Under the pieces are notes generated by a model, which had not been told where the DNA came from, did not search any database, and was given only the letters and a program-made list of their open reading frames with translations. Shown here in pieces: positions 52,292 through 59,965 of a stretch of DNA of 64,000 nt. The DNA lies in the NCBI GenBank assembly GCA_016234485.1, contig JACRBL010000052.1, forward strand, positions 113,942-177,941. The letters run 5' to 3'. This stretch comes from Chloroflexota bacterium (GTDB lineage: Bacteria > Chloroflexota > Anaerolineae > Anaerolineales > Villigracilaceae). A program made the position numbers and the translations under genes. The stretch's first letter is position 1. Every line of letters begins with the position of its first letter.

Positions 52292-53137
52292 TCACCCAAT
52301 CACAAAATTATCGATCAGGCGGGTTTTGCCCATGAACACGGCCATCGAAAGCAGCGCCTTTCCCGTCACCATCCCCAACTCTTCCAGCGTGTCGTAATCC
52401 GCGCACGAAACATACTGTATCTGGGCGCGCGGCTCCGAAGCGAGCGTGTTGGACATAATCTTTCGCAACGCCTCGGCATTTTGCTCGCCGCGCTCGAACG
52501 CGTCCTTTGCGGCGGTGAGGGCGCGAAACAGCACCGTGGCGGATTGCCGCTCTTCCGCGCTGAGATAACTATTGCGGCTCGACATCGCCAGCCCATCCGC
52601 CTCTCGCACGGTGGGGCAGACGGCGATCTTGATCGGGAAGTTCAGGTCGCGCGCCATCTTGCGGATGACCGCGGCCTGCTGGGCATCCTTCTGGCCGAAG
52701 TAGGCGACCTGCGGCTGGACGGCGTTGAACAACTTGGCGACCACCGTTGTCACGCCTCGAAAGTGACCTGGGCGGGCCGCGCCTTCGAGCGGCTTGGTCA
52801 GCCCTTCGACCTCCACCCACGTCGAAAAGCCGGGCGGGTAGATCGTCTCGTTGTCGGGCGTCCAGACCAGGTCCACGCCCGTGGATTCGAGCAGGGAGAG
52901 GTCGCCTTTCAGGTTGCGGGGATACTTCGAGAGGTCCTCGTTCGCCCCGAACTGCGTGGGGTTGACGAAAATGGTGGCGACCACACGGTCACACTCGGCG
53001 CGGGCGCGGCGGGCGAGCGAGAGATGCCCCTCGTGCAGGTATCCCATCGTCGGGACCAGGCCCACCCTCCCGTCCAGAAGGAGGCGGGCGGCGCGTAACT
53101 CGTCGAGTGTGGAGGCGATGATCATCTGGTTATCCAT
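52292..53137 (-). CDS. panC: Pantothenate synthetase
   Basis: A 281-residue enzyme that condenses pantoate and beta-alanine to pantothenate. Nucleotide-binding motifs are TMGYLHEGHLSLARRA, FVNPTQFG, the KDAQQAAVIRKM lysine loop and MSSRNSYLS. I chose the ATG at 53137, which lies 8 bases after AAGGA; an ATG six bases earlier is too close to that site. panB and panD are not adjacent. Confidence 0.95.
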   Translation of the reverse strand: MDNQMIIASTLDELRAARLLLDGRVGLVPTMGYLHEGHLSLARRARAECDRVVATIFVNPTQFGANEDLSKYPRNLKGDLSLLESTGVDLVWTPDNETIYPPGFSTWVEVEGLTKPLEGAARPGHFRGVTTVVAKLFNAVQPQVAYFGQKDAQQAAVIRKMARDLNFPIKIAVCPTVREADGLAMSSRNSYLSAEERQSATVLFRALTAAKDAFERGEQNAEALRKIMSNTLASEPRAQIQYVSCADYDTLEELGMVTGKALLSMAVFMGKTRLIDNFVIG

Positions 53138-53183
53138 GGTCATTTTCCTTGTGAAATGTCGAACAATTAGCTGGAATTAGCCG

Positions 53184-53211
53184 TTGACGTATAGAAAATC
53201 TGTGCTACACT
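53184..53211 (+). promoter_or_regulatory. Promoter of the 68-residue protein / ssb region
   Basis: TTGACG (53184-53189) and TACACT (53206-53211) are separated by 16 bases, with a TG before the -10. The start should be about 25 bases before the ATG at 53243. Confidence 0.65.
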
Positions 53212-53242
53212 TTAATCAAGCTTATTCAGAAAAGGAGAAAAA

Positions 53243-53449
53243 ATGGCTTACGCTCATACCAATTCCAAAGGCAACACCTACTACCTGCACGCCAAGGGGA
53301 AGATGTTCTTCTTCTCCAAGGAAGTCAAGGAAGGCGCGCTGGATGCCGTTCCCGCTGGCTACAAGGTGGCCGAAATGAAGACCGGCCTGCTCGTCTTGAA
53401 GAAAGAGGAAGCGGCGGCGCCCGCATCGGAGCCGCAGGCTAACGGGTAG
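53243..53449 (+). CDS. Small conserved-looking 68-residue protein
   Basis: A basic, compact protein starting MAYAHTNSKGNTYYLHAKGK and ending in a low-complexity Glu/Ala tail. The GKMFFFSKEVKEGALDAVPAGYKVAEMKTGLLVLKK-like core has the appearance of a small beta-rich domain. An AAAGGAG site and a good promoter suggest high expression. I do not recognise the family. It lies just before ssb. Confidence 0.7.
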   Translation: MAYAHTNSKGNTYYLHAKGKMFFFSKEVKEGALDAVPAGYKVAEMKTGLLVLKKEEAAAPASEPQANG

Positions 53450-53501
53450 TATAACCCGTTCGCAAAACTACACTGTTCTTTTAGAGAAAAGGAGACTTGA
53501 A

Positions 53502-53552
53502 ATGACACACACAATTGCCTCTAAAGGTCCTGAAACGAAAGGTGGCGCCTAA
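53502..53552 (+). CDS. 16-codon mini-cistron coupled to ssb
   Basis: An ATG with a strong AAAAGGAG site opens 16 codons (MTHTIASKGPETKGGA). It ends in TAA, whose last A is the first base of the ssb ATG (TAATG). The overlap implies that ribosomes finishing this ORF reinitiate on ssb. It also carries an AAAGGTGG site for ssb inside it. Confidence 0.55.
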   Translation: MTHTIASKGPETKGGA

Positions 53553-53932
53553 TGCCCGCCCTCAACCGCGTTCAATTAATCGGCTATCTCGGAAAAGACC
53601 CCGAGAGCAAGTACACGCCCACGGGCAAGAAAGTCTGCCACTTCAGCGTTGGCGTGACCCAGCGCTGGAAATCGGCTGGCGAACTCAAAGAATACACGGA
53701 GTGGGTTAACATCGAAATCTGGGGCGCCCTCGGCGAGATCGCACAAGCAAACCTGAAAAAGGGAAGGCTGGTCTTCGTGGAAGGACGCCTGAAAACCGAC
53801 CGTGTCGGCGAAGGCGAGAACGCCAAGTATTACACCAAGGTCGTCGCGCTTTCGCTCCAGTTCCTCGATCGCAAACCCGCCGACGAGCCTGTCATGTCGG
53901 TGGAAGAAGACGCCGCAGGCTACGAAGCGTAG
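53552..53932 (+). CDS. ssb: Single-stranded DNA-binding protein
   Basis: A 126-residue SSB. The OB-fold starts LNRVQLIGYLGKDPESKYTPTGKKV and includes EYTEWVNIEIWGALGE and KGRLVFVEGRLKTD. The C-terminal tail is acidic (DEPVMSVEEDAAGYEA), but it lacks the usual DDDIPF-type tip that binds partner proteins. Therefore it may be a variant or a second SSB. Confidence 0.92.
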   Translation: MPALNRVQLIGYLGKDPESKYTPTGKKVCHFSVGVTQRWKSAGELKEYTEWVNIEIWGALGEIAQANLKKGRLVFVEGRLKTDRVGEGENAKYYTKVVALSLQFLDRKPADEPVMSVEEDAAGYEA

Positions 53933-53953
53933 CGCGGGAACATCGTCAAAAGG

Positions 53954-53988
53954 AAGTCCCTGAGAGAATTTCTCTCAGGGACTTTTTC
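53954..53988 (+). terminator. Terminator after ssb
   Basis: A 15-bp stem (53954-53968 with 53970-53984) ending in five T residues; effectively a continuous palindrome. Confidence 0.9.
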
Positions 53989-54044
53989 GTTATACCGATT
54001 ACGCAGATTTCACGGACGCTTCGCCAGGCTTTTTCATTCGTTCT

Positions 54045-55094
54045 TTACTCACTCAACAAATACGCCAGCGTCCATTGTGCGGTAGCCACGATCGCGTCGG
54101 TGTGGGTGCGCTCGTAGTTGTGCGAAGCGTCCACGCCGGGGCCGATGAGCGCCACGGCTACGTCTCCACCTGCTCGCCAAAAGGCCTCGCCGTCCGAGCC
54201 GTAGTAGGGGTAGATGTCGGTCTTGTAGGCGATGCCATTCTCTTCGGCCAGTTTCCGCAGTTTGTTGCTCAAGCCGTGATGATACGGCCCGCCGCTGTCT
54301 TTGAGACAGATGGTGACGTGATACTCGTCCGAGGCCTGCCCCGCGCCGACCGCGGCCATATCCACCGTGACCAGTTCATGGACTTCGGGCGGGATTCCTG
54401 CCGACGCGCCGTGACCGACCTCCTCATAGTTGCTGAACAAAAAATACGCATCCTGCGCGGGACGTTGGGCGGACGCGGCCATGGACGCGATCGCGGCCAC
54501 CAACGCGGCCACGCAGGCCTTGTCGTCGAGATGCCGCGAGCGGACGAATCCCGCCGTGACTTCGACGCGCGGGTCGAAGGCCACGAAGTCGCCCACGCGG
54601 ATGCCCAGTTCCTCGGTCTCTGCGGCGGAGGCGGTGTGCGCGTCGAGGCGGATTTCCATGTTGCTGTCGTCGCGCTTCGTCTCGTTCACCGCGCCGCCGT
54701 GGACGTGGCTGGAGGCGGTGTCCAACAAAAGCGAGCCGCGCACCTTGCGGCCGTTTGACGCGAAGACCCAACAACCCTCGCCCTCCACGGTGTTCCACGC
54801 GAAGCCGCCGATCTTGGTCAACTGCAGGCGGCCGTTTCCTTTGATCTCCTTCACCATCGCGCCGAGTGTGTCGGCGTGGGCGGTGAGGGCGCGCGGCGCG
54901 TCGGAGCGGAGACCAGGCCAGCGGGCCACGAGTCCGCCCTTGCGGGTGCGCGCCAGTTTCAGGTCAGGGAAGGACGCGAGTTCCTTTTCGATCAGGTCAA
55001 TGGCGGGGTCGGCCAGTCCCGTTGGGGAGGGGACGTTCAGCAGTCGGACGAGGAAGTCCAGCATTTGGGTTGTGTTAATTTCGGGGAGTTTCAT
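54045..55094 (-). CDS. M42-family metallo-aminopeptidase
   Basis: A 349-residue dinuclear metallopeptidase. Metal/catalytic motifs are LTAHADTLGAMV (His/Asp), RHLDDKACVAAL (bridging Asp), SNYEEVGHGASAG (Glu-Glu) and TVDMAAVG, and the final H is in SHNYERTHTDAI. Members include glutamyl aminopeptidases and endoglucanase-M-like proteins. It overlaps the thioesterase stop (ATGA), so the two are translated together. Confidence 0.9.
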   Translation of the reverse strand: MKLPEINTTQMLDFLVRLLNVPSPTGLADPAIDLIEKELASFPDLKLARTRKGGLVARWPGLRSDAPRALTAHADTLGAMVKEIKGNGRLQLTKIGGFAWNTVEGEGCWVFASNGRKVRGSLLLDTASSHVHGGAVNETKRDDSNMEIRLDAHTASAAETEELGIRVGDFVAFDPRVEVTAGFVRSRHLDDKACVAALVAAIASMAASAQRPAQDAYFLFSNYEEVGHGASAGIPPEVHELVTVDMAAVGAGQASDEYHVTICLKDSGGPYHHGLSNKLRKLAEENGIAYKTDIYPYYGSDGEAFWRAGGDVAVALIGPGVDASHNYERTHTDAIVATAQWTLAYLLSE

Positions 55095-55513
55095 TTTACA
55101 CCGTCAAATTTGGTTGCCGCATCCCGCCAATTTTGCGGAATGGGAATGGATTTGCCTTCGCGATAATCGTATGCCACCATCACCACTTCGCCGATGGCGT
55201 AGAGTTCATCGGTCTGTTCGTGGACGACGCACTGTTCCACCGTCATGGATTTGTTGCCGATCTTCAGCGTCCGCACGCCCACTTTGACGGGCGTGCCCCA
55301 CTCGACAGGTTTCTTGTACGCGATGTGGGCATCCGCGAGAATGACGCCAATGTCCATGAAGGATTGGCCTTTTTCAAAGAGACCAAGGTGACGGATGTAT
55401 TGAATGCGCGCCTGCTCGAAAAAGGTGACGAACTTAGCGTTGTTAAGATGACCCTGCGGGTCAAGGTCGCCGTAGCGGACTTCGATGGGATGGTAGAAGC
55501 GAAAGGTGGACAT
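55091..55513 (-). CDS. Hotdog-fold acyl-CoA thioesterase
   Basis: A 140-residue 4-hydroxybenzoyl-CoA-thioesterase-type protein. It has the YGDLDPQGHLNNAKFVTFFEQAR motif (with the usual Asp and His) and length of the YbgC/FadM group. It probably hydrolyses an acyl-CoA or acyl-ACP. A TATAAT box lies 7 bases before the ATG, so the mRNA is likely leaderless. Confidence 0.9.
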   Translation of the reverse strand: MSTFRFYHPIEVRYGDLDPQGHLNNAKFVTFFEQARIQYIRHLGLFEKGQSFMDIGVILADAHIAYKKPVEWGTPVKVGVRTLKIGNKSMTVEQCVVHEQTDELYAIGEVVMVAYDYREGKSIPIPQNWRDAATKFDGVK

Positions 55514-55520
55514 GCCGGCG

Positions 55521-55526
55521 ATTATA
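55521..55526 (-). promoter_or_regulatory. -10 box of leaderless thioesterase promoter
   Basis: A perfect TATAAT (55526-55521) is followed by 7 bases and the ATG at 55513. Confidence 0.6.
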
Positions 55527-55665
55527 AAGCAAACGATGGTTGAGTAGCCCCGTGCAAGTCGGGGCGTACCGAGACCACCGCTTGCGAGAATATAGTTGTT
55601 ATTTTCAAACCGTTGGTCTCGATACGGGCGGGACGAACACCCGCCCTACTCGACCAACGGTGTAC

Positions 55666-56370
55666 TTATCTACAAAATCGCTCCAGTGTAGCGCGAGCCA
55701 ATATCTGGAACTTTCCCTCTTCATCCACCGCGATCAATCCCTGCGACTTGAACGCCACGATGACCTGATTGACTCTCTTCCGCGACGCGCCGACCAGGTC
55801 GGCCAGATCGCCCTGCGAGAGTTTGAGTGGGATGAACACGCTACCTTCTGCATCGGGTTGACCGTAGCGCTCGGCGAAATTTAAGAGTTGACGCGCGACG
55901 CGGCCGTACACATCCAGCCGCGCCAGCGCCTGAATGTGCTCATCCGCAAAGCGGACGCGCGCTGAAAGAATTCGTACCAAGTTATGCCACAACGGCGGGA
56001 CTTCGCTCAGACAATCTTGAAACGCCTGCCTGTCCATCCACAGCAATACCGCGTCTTCGATCACCACCACGCTGGCTGAACGACCCGAGTCGTCGAACAG
56101 GCTCATCTCGCCGAAGGTGTCGCCGCGTCCCAGAATGGAGAGTGTCACGTCCGTGCCGTCGCGCTGCTCGATGTAGACTTTCACTTTCCCGCTCAGAATA
56201 AAATACAACGCCTCGCCAGGTTGCTCGGTGGTGAAGATGTTCGTCCCCTCGGCGAAGGCGCGGCGACGCACACTGCGTCCCACTCGCGCCAATTGCTCGG
56301 GCGTCAGCCCCTGAAACAGCCCGATCCCCGCCAGTAGCCTTTGCGTCTCGTCTTGTGTCATCGTCAACAT
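55666..56370 (-). CDS. Crp/Fnr-family transcription regulator
   Basis: A 234-residue regulator. The cyclic-nucleotide-binding domain has GEALYFILSGKVKVY and GRGDTFGEMSLFDDSGRSASV, matching the family's GE..L..R/S.A signature, so it may bind cAMP or similar. No Fnr-type cysteine cluster is present. The C-terminal winged helix-turn-helix is LSQGDLADLVGASRKRVNQVI. The ATG at 56370 comes one base after the upstream stop and has an AAGAGATG site. Confidence 0.92.
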   Translation of the reverse strand: MLTMTQDETQRLLAGIGLFQGLTPEQLARVGRSVRRRAFAEGTNIFTTEQPGEALYFILSGKVKVYIEQRDGTDVTLSILGRGDTFGEMSLFDDSGRSASVVVIEDAVLLWMDRQAFQDCLSEVPPLWHNLVRILSARVRFADEHIQALARLDVYGRVARQLLNFAERYGQPDAEGSVFIPLKLSQGDLADLVGASRKRVNQVIVAFKSQGLIAVDEEGKFQILARATLERFCR

Positions 56371-56371
56371 T

Positions 56372-57313
56372 TTACATCTCTTTCGTACCCTCACGTAGCG
56401 CAAGTATATGGACTTGCGTTACACGCGCTTCCGTCAACTCCAGCGTCAATCCCTCGTACGCGGCCTGCGCGTTAACAAATAGTCCGCGCGCTCGCGCCTG
56501 CATCTCGTCGATCTTCGCATCGTCATAGGATGGGTCGTGATGGAACAACACGAGTCGTCCCACGCCCGCAGCGGACGCGGCCTCACAGGCCATCTCCACT
56601 GTCGAGTGACCAAACCCTTGCGTCGAAGTGCGATAGTGCGCCTCGCTGTACTGAGCGTCGTGGATCAGCACATCTGCGCCGCGGGCGAACGTCGCCAGCC
56701 GCCTGTCCCCGCCGATGTACCCCTCCGTGTCCGTGGCATAGACCAGCGACCGTCCGCGCCACTCGACGCGATAGACATAGACCCCGCCTGGGTGCGCGTA
56801 TGACCGATGGATCCGCACCCGCAACGCGTCCCGCCCGACGCTTGAAGCGGGTGACTGAACCCGAACCCCGTCCTCATCCCAAACGACTTCCTCCGTCTCA
56901 CGCACCGAGCGGATCACCTTCGCGGCGCCCATCTCGCGCAAGCTGACGGGAAACCGTTGCGCCGACTGGTTGGACTCCAGCACGCGTTCCAGCGACTCCG
57001 TATCCGCACCGAGGCCGTAAACATGCAATCGTGTCGAAGGGATGTAGGCGGGCGTGAAGAACGGGAAGCCCTGCGTGTGGTCGCTGTGCAAGTGACTGAC
57101 CAGCAACAGCGTCTCCAGCGGCTTGCCCCCCGCGCGTCGGACGAGATCCCGCCCGAGCGGGATGACACCCGTCCCCGCGTCGAGGATGATCGTCCGCCCG
57201 CCAACGGTCACTTCAACACAGGCCGTATTCCCGCCATAGCGGACTGTCGCGTTCCCTGGTGTGGGATAACTCCCTCGCACGCCCCAAAATCGGATGGTGA
57301 ATTTATCGTCCAT
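56372..57313 (-). CDS. MBL-fold metallo-hydrolase
   Basis: A 313-residue metallo-beta-lactamase-fold hydrolase. It opens with IRFWGVRGSYPTPGNATVRYGGNT, has the zinc motif SHLHSDHTQG and a second metal region LVYATDTEGYI ... VLIHDAQYSEAHY and FHHDPSYDD. It resembles the phosphodiesterase/ribonuclease-Z-like branch. It is co-transcribed with the Crp/Fnr gene, so it could act on that regulator's signal molecule; this is inference. Confidence 0.88.
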   Translation of the reverse strand: MDDKFTIRFWGVRGSYPTPGNATVRYGGNTACVEVTVGGRTIILDAGTGVIPLGRDLVRRAGGKPLETLLLVSHLHSDHTQGFPFFTPAYIPSTRLHVYGLGADTESLERVLESNQSAQRFPVSLREMGAAKVIRSVRETEEVVWDEDGVRVQSPASSVGRDALRVRIHRSYAHPGGVYVYRVEWRGRSLVYATDTEGYIGGDRRLATFARGADVLIHDAQYSEAHYRTSTQGFGHSTVEMACEAASAAGVGRLVLFHHDPSYDDAKIDEMQARARGLFVNAQAAYEGLTLELTEARVTQVHILALREGTKEM

Positions 57314-57454
57314 GATATGCCTCCGCGCTCAAGTTACATCCCCATGATACAGGCGAGGCGGGATTGGATACTAGGAAATAGTTCTCAGGGTGAGTGAGAA
57401 GTTTGGAAAATTTTATGGGACGCGGGTCGCGAAGCACGCGGAACACGCGGAGAA

Positions 57455-57535
57455 AAAACCTAACCACGAAGGACACGAAGCGTTACAAAGGTTTACTTGG
57501 TTTTCCCTCGTGGTCTTTGTGTCCTTCGTGGTAAA
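57455..57535. repeat. ACCACGAAGGACAC-type palindromic repeat, copy 2
   Basis: TAACCACGAAGGACACGAAG and CTTTGTGTCCTTCGTGGTA arms flank a short AT-rich centre between the metallo-hydrolase and creatininase genes. The rest of the 234-base gap shows no gene. Confidence 0.75.
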
Positions 57536-57547
57536 AAATCCTGTATC

Positions 57548-58690
57548 TTATTTCTTCCCCCACAACCCATACCCCGCGTTGCGCCTCTCCTCGCGTCGAC
57601 GGTGCTGTTCGTGGATCTCGGCCACGTGACCGACCTTCTCGGCGATTGCGGCCTCCAGCCAGAGACGACCCTTCTCCGCGGTGGCGTGACTGCCCGCGCC
57701 GTACGCGCCCGTCTTGCTGTCGTCGTCCCAGGGCGGGTTGGCGATGAGACTGCCGCCCTCGATCCAGTCCATGTAGTAATCGGGCGTGGACACGAAGTCC
57801 ATCTCGTCCACCACGCGCTCCATGTGACAGAGGTCGGGGCGCAAGTGGAGCAGGTAGGCAGTCTCCAGTTCGCAGGCGTGACCCATCCCGCCGAGGGGCG
57901 AGGTGCGATACTTGTCCAACGCGGCGGAACCGATTTTTCCCGCGGTGTGCAGGAAGGCCGTGGCGCAGAAAATGCGACGATGACGCTCGCCCGCGTATTT
58001 GACGATGTTGACAAGGAACGACATGTTGCCGCCGTGTCCGCTCATGAAGTAGAAGCGGTCGAAGCCGCGCGCCGAGAGTACGTCAATGACGCCGAGCCAG
58101 AAATCTTCGAAGGCGCGTCCGCCCGCGTTCATGGTCGCGGCGAAGGATGGACGGTGCGTGCTGACGCCGTACGGCATGACAGGCAGAGTGTACGCCTGCT
58201 CGGGAACTTGGTTTGCTGTCCCTTGCGCGATGGCCTCGATGATGATGGTGTCCACCGAAAGCGGCAAATGGAATCCATGTTGTTCCGTGTGACCAATGGG
58301 AATAATGATGACTTTGCCGCGTTCGGGGTCGCGCGGTGAGACTTCCGAAGTCTTGGAAACTTCGGAAGTCTGGCGGAGAGCCGACTCTCCCAACCCCAAA
58401 TCAATCCCCTGCGGCATCAACGCGTAGACGCGCGTAAACCCATCGTCGCGCAAACTGTCCAGCAGGTTGCGGATATACGCCGCGAGCAACGGCTCCGCGA
58501 CAGCCAGTCCACTGCCGCGCCAGCCGAAGGGGAAGGATGGGAGAATGCCGAGTCGTTGCGGATGTCCCAGTTGCGCGGCGACGCGCTCGAAGTCATAACC
58601 TGAACCTAGCGGGAGAACGAGGGGAATGTCGCGTGGGAGGTCAGCGACCTCAGGCCATGTCAGGTCGTCGTAGTGGAAAAAATCAGTCAT
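57548..58690 (-). CDS. Creatininase-family protein with a degenerate N-terminal duplicate
   Basis: A 380-residue protein. Residues about 128-350 form a complete creatininase-type amidohydrolase: IIPIGHTEQHGFHLPLSVDT, YGVSTHRPSF, FYFMSGHGGNMSFL and GHACELETAY supply the expected metal-binding His, Asp and Glu. Residues 8-100 (LTWPEVADL ... GILPSFPFGWRG ... TRVYALMPQG) resemble the same fold but lack these residues. A palindromic insert (58338-58371) encodes SEVSKTSEVS at the junction. A role in cofactor or amide metabolism is possible; substrate unknown. Confidence 0.85.
   Translation of the reverse strand: MTDFFHYDDLTWPEVADLPRDIPLVLPLGSGYDFERVAAQLGHPQRLGILPSFPFGWRGSGLAVAEPLLAAYIRNLLDSLRDDGFTRVYALMPQGIDLGLGESALRQTSEVSKTSEVSPRDPERGKVIIIPIGHTEQHGFHLPLSVDTIIIEAIAQGTANQVPEQAYTLPVMPYGVSTHRPSFAATMNAGGRAFEDFWLGVIDVLSARGFDRFYFMSGHGGNMSFLVNIVKYAGERHRRIFCATAFLHTAGKIGSAALDKYRTSPLGGMGHACELETAYLLHLRPDLCHMERVVDEMDFVSTPDYYMDWIEGGSLIANPPWDDDSKTGAYGAGSHATAEKGRLWLEAAIAEKVGHVAEIHEQHRRREERRNAGYGLWGKK
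58338..58371. repeat. In-frame palindromic element in the creatininase gene
   Basis: GACTTCCGAAGT, CTTGGAA, ACTTCGGAAGTC: a perfect inverted repeat of 12-13 bp. Read in frame it gives a tandem TSEVSKTSEVS, parallel to the SDFSKKSDF tandem in the DapA-family gene. Confidence 0.75.
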
Positions 58691-58696
58691 TTATCC

Positions 58697-59701
58697 TCAC
58701 TTCCATCCATGCCAGGCGCGGATGGCTTCGATCATTTTGGTCAGGTCGGGTTCGTCGTGCGGAGAGGCGTCGTCCACTTCTGCGAAGGGAACTCCCGTCA
58801 GCGCGGCGAAGACGGCAGATGCGCCGTTGGCTACGTTGCGCGGACTGTAGCCGCCTTCGAGCACAAAGACAATTTTTCCTTCGCAAACTTCGCGCGCTAG
58901 TTCCACGAGATATTTTGAAATTCCATAAAAACCCGCGCTCGAAACGCCGAGCATCGTGATGGGATCGTCCCAGTGTGCGTCGAAACCTGCCGAGACGAGC
59001 AACATGTCTGGCTGAAACGACTTCACCATTGGCGCGATCACTTGCGATGAAATTTGCTCGAAACACGCGTCGCCCGCGTGGGCAGGAAGCGGCACGTTGA
59101 CGATGCGTTCCTTGGCGTGCGGCGCGTCGTTCATGCTTCCCGTGCCAGGATAGATTCCCCATTGATGAGTCGAGAGATAGGCAAGTCGTTCGTCATCCCA
59201 AAATGCGGCTTGCGTCCCGTTGCCGTGATGGGCGTCGTAGTCCACCACGAGGACGCGTTCGGCGCCGCGTTCGAGTAAGTCGCGCGCCGCGATGGCGATG
59301 TTGTTGAAGAGGCAGAATCCCATGGCGCGATTCGGCTCGGCGTGATGACCAGGCGGACGCACGATCGCGAACGCGTCTGAGGCCGCGCCCGCCCAAACCG
59401 CGCGCGCACAGCCCAAAGTCCCGCCTGAGGCGAGCAGGGCGTCCTCAAAGGAGGATGGATTCACAAAGGTCGGGGCGTAGTCAATGATTCCACCGCCGCT
59501 CGCGCAGGCCAAGTCCACCGCTTCGATCATGCGCGGCGCGTGGACAAGGGCGATCTCGTCGCGCGTTGCGGGCGTCGCGTCCAGTTTTTCGATCTTGAAC
59601 TGGCTCAGGCGCGTTTCGAGTTCGGTCAGGCGCTCAGGTCGTTCGGGATGGTCTTCGTATTCGTGTGTAGGGGATGCAACCCAAGTGTAGGCGGTAGTCA
59701 T
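58697..59701 (-). CDS. Histone deacetylase / acetoin-utilization (AcuC-like) family deacetylase
   Basis: A 334-residue zinc deacetylase. It has HEYEDHPERPERLTELE, the catalytic RPPGHHAEPNRAMGFCLFNN, VDYDAHHGNGTQAAF with the zinc Asp/His, SAGFDAHWDDP and LEGGYS. Bacterial relatives act on acetylated amines, polyamines or lysines. It lies six bases upstream of the creatininase gene, so the two may form an amide/acetyl-hydrolase pair. The ATG at 59701 is the expected +1 of a TAAAAT promoter. Confidence 0.92.
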   Translation of the reverse strand: MTTAYTWVASPTHEYEDHPERPERLTELETRLSQFKIEKLDATPATRDEIALVHAPRMIEAVDLACASGGGIIDYAPTFVNPSSFEDALLASGGTLGCARAVWAGAASDAFAIVRPPGHHAEPNRAMGFCLFNNIAIAARDLLERGAERVLVVDYDAHHGNGTQAAFWDDERLAYLSTHQWGIYPGTGSMNDAPHAKERIVNVPLPAHAGDACFEQISSQVIAPMVKSFQPDMLLVSAGFDAHWDDPITMLGVSSAGFYGISKYLVELAREVCEGKIVFVLEGGYSPRNVANGASAVFAALTGVPFAEVDDASPHDEPDLTKMIEAIRAWHGWK

Positions 59702-59707
59702 GGGCAA

Positions 59708-59713
59708 ATTTTA
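59708..59713 (-). promoter_or_regulatory. -10 box of leaderless deacetylase promoter
   Basis: TAAAAT (59713-59708) is followed by 6 bases and the ATG at 59701, so transcription should begin exactly at the start codon. Confidence 0.5.
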
Positions 59714-59793
59714 CCCCTCTCCCGAATTGGGGAGAGGGGCTGATGGCAATTTAAAGGTTATGCGGCATATCTTTCGATATGCCGCATAACCTT
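59714..59793. repeat. Two palindromes between the deacetylase and NYN genes
   Basis: CCCCTCTCCC/GGGGAGAGGGG (59714-59739) repeats the stem at 2983-3007. A perfect 17-bp inverted repeat with arms AAGGTTATGCGGCATAT (59754-59770) and its complement (59777-59793) follows. The remaining bases to 59965 show no convincing gene. Confidence 0.7.
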
Positions 59794-59965
59794 GAGGGGG
59801 AGGGACACCACCAAATCGTCTGCATGGGGGGGACATGCTGGCCTTTTTGGTGGCTGACACCCAAATACCAATAAAGGGGAGGGCTGGTGTCTTGCCGATA
59901 ATATACACCAAATTACTCTGCTTTACATTAATGCAAGATTAGAATTTGGACGTGATTTGTCTGAT

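Noticed and set aside
59711..59911. 66-codon minus-strand ORF
   Set aside because: It begins with TTG, runs through two palindromes, and its sequence is fully explained by the repeats.
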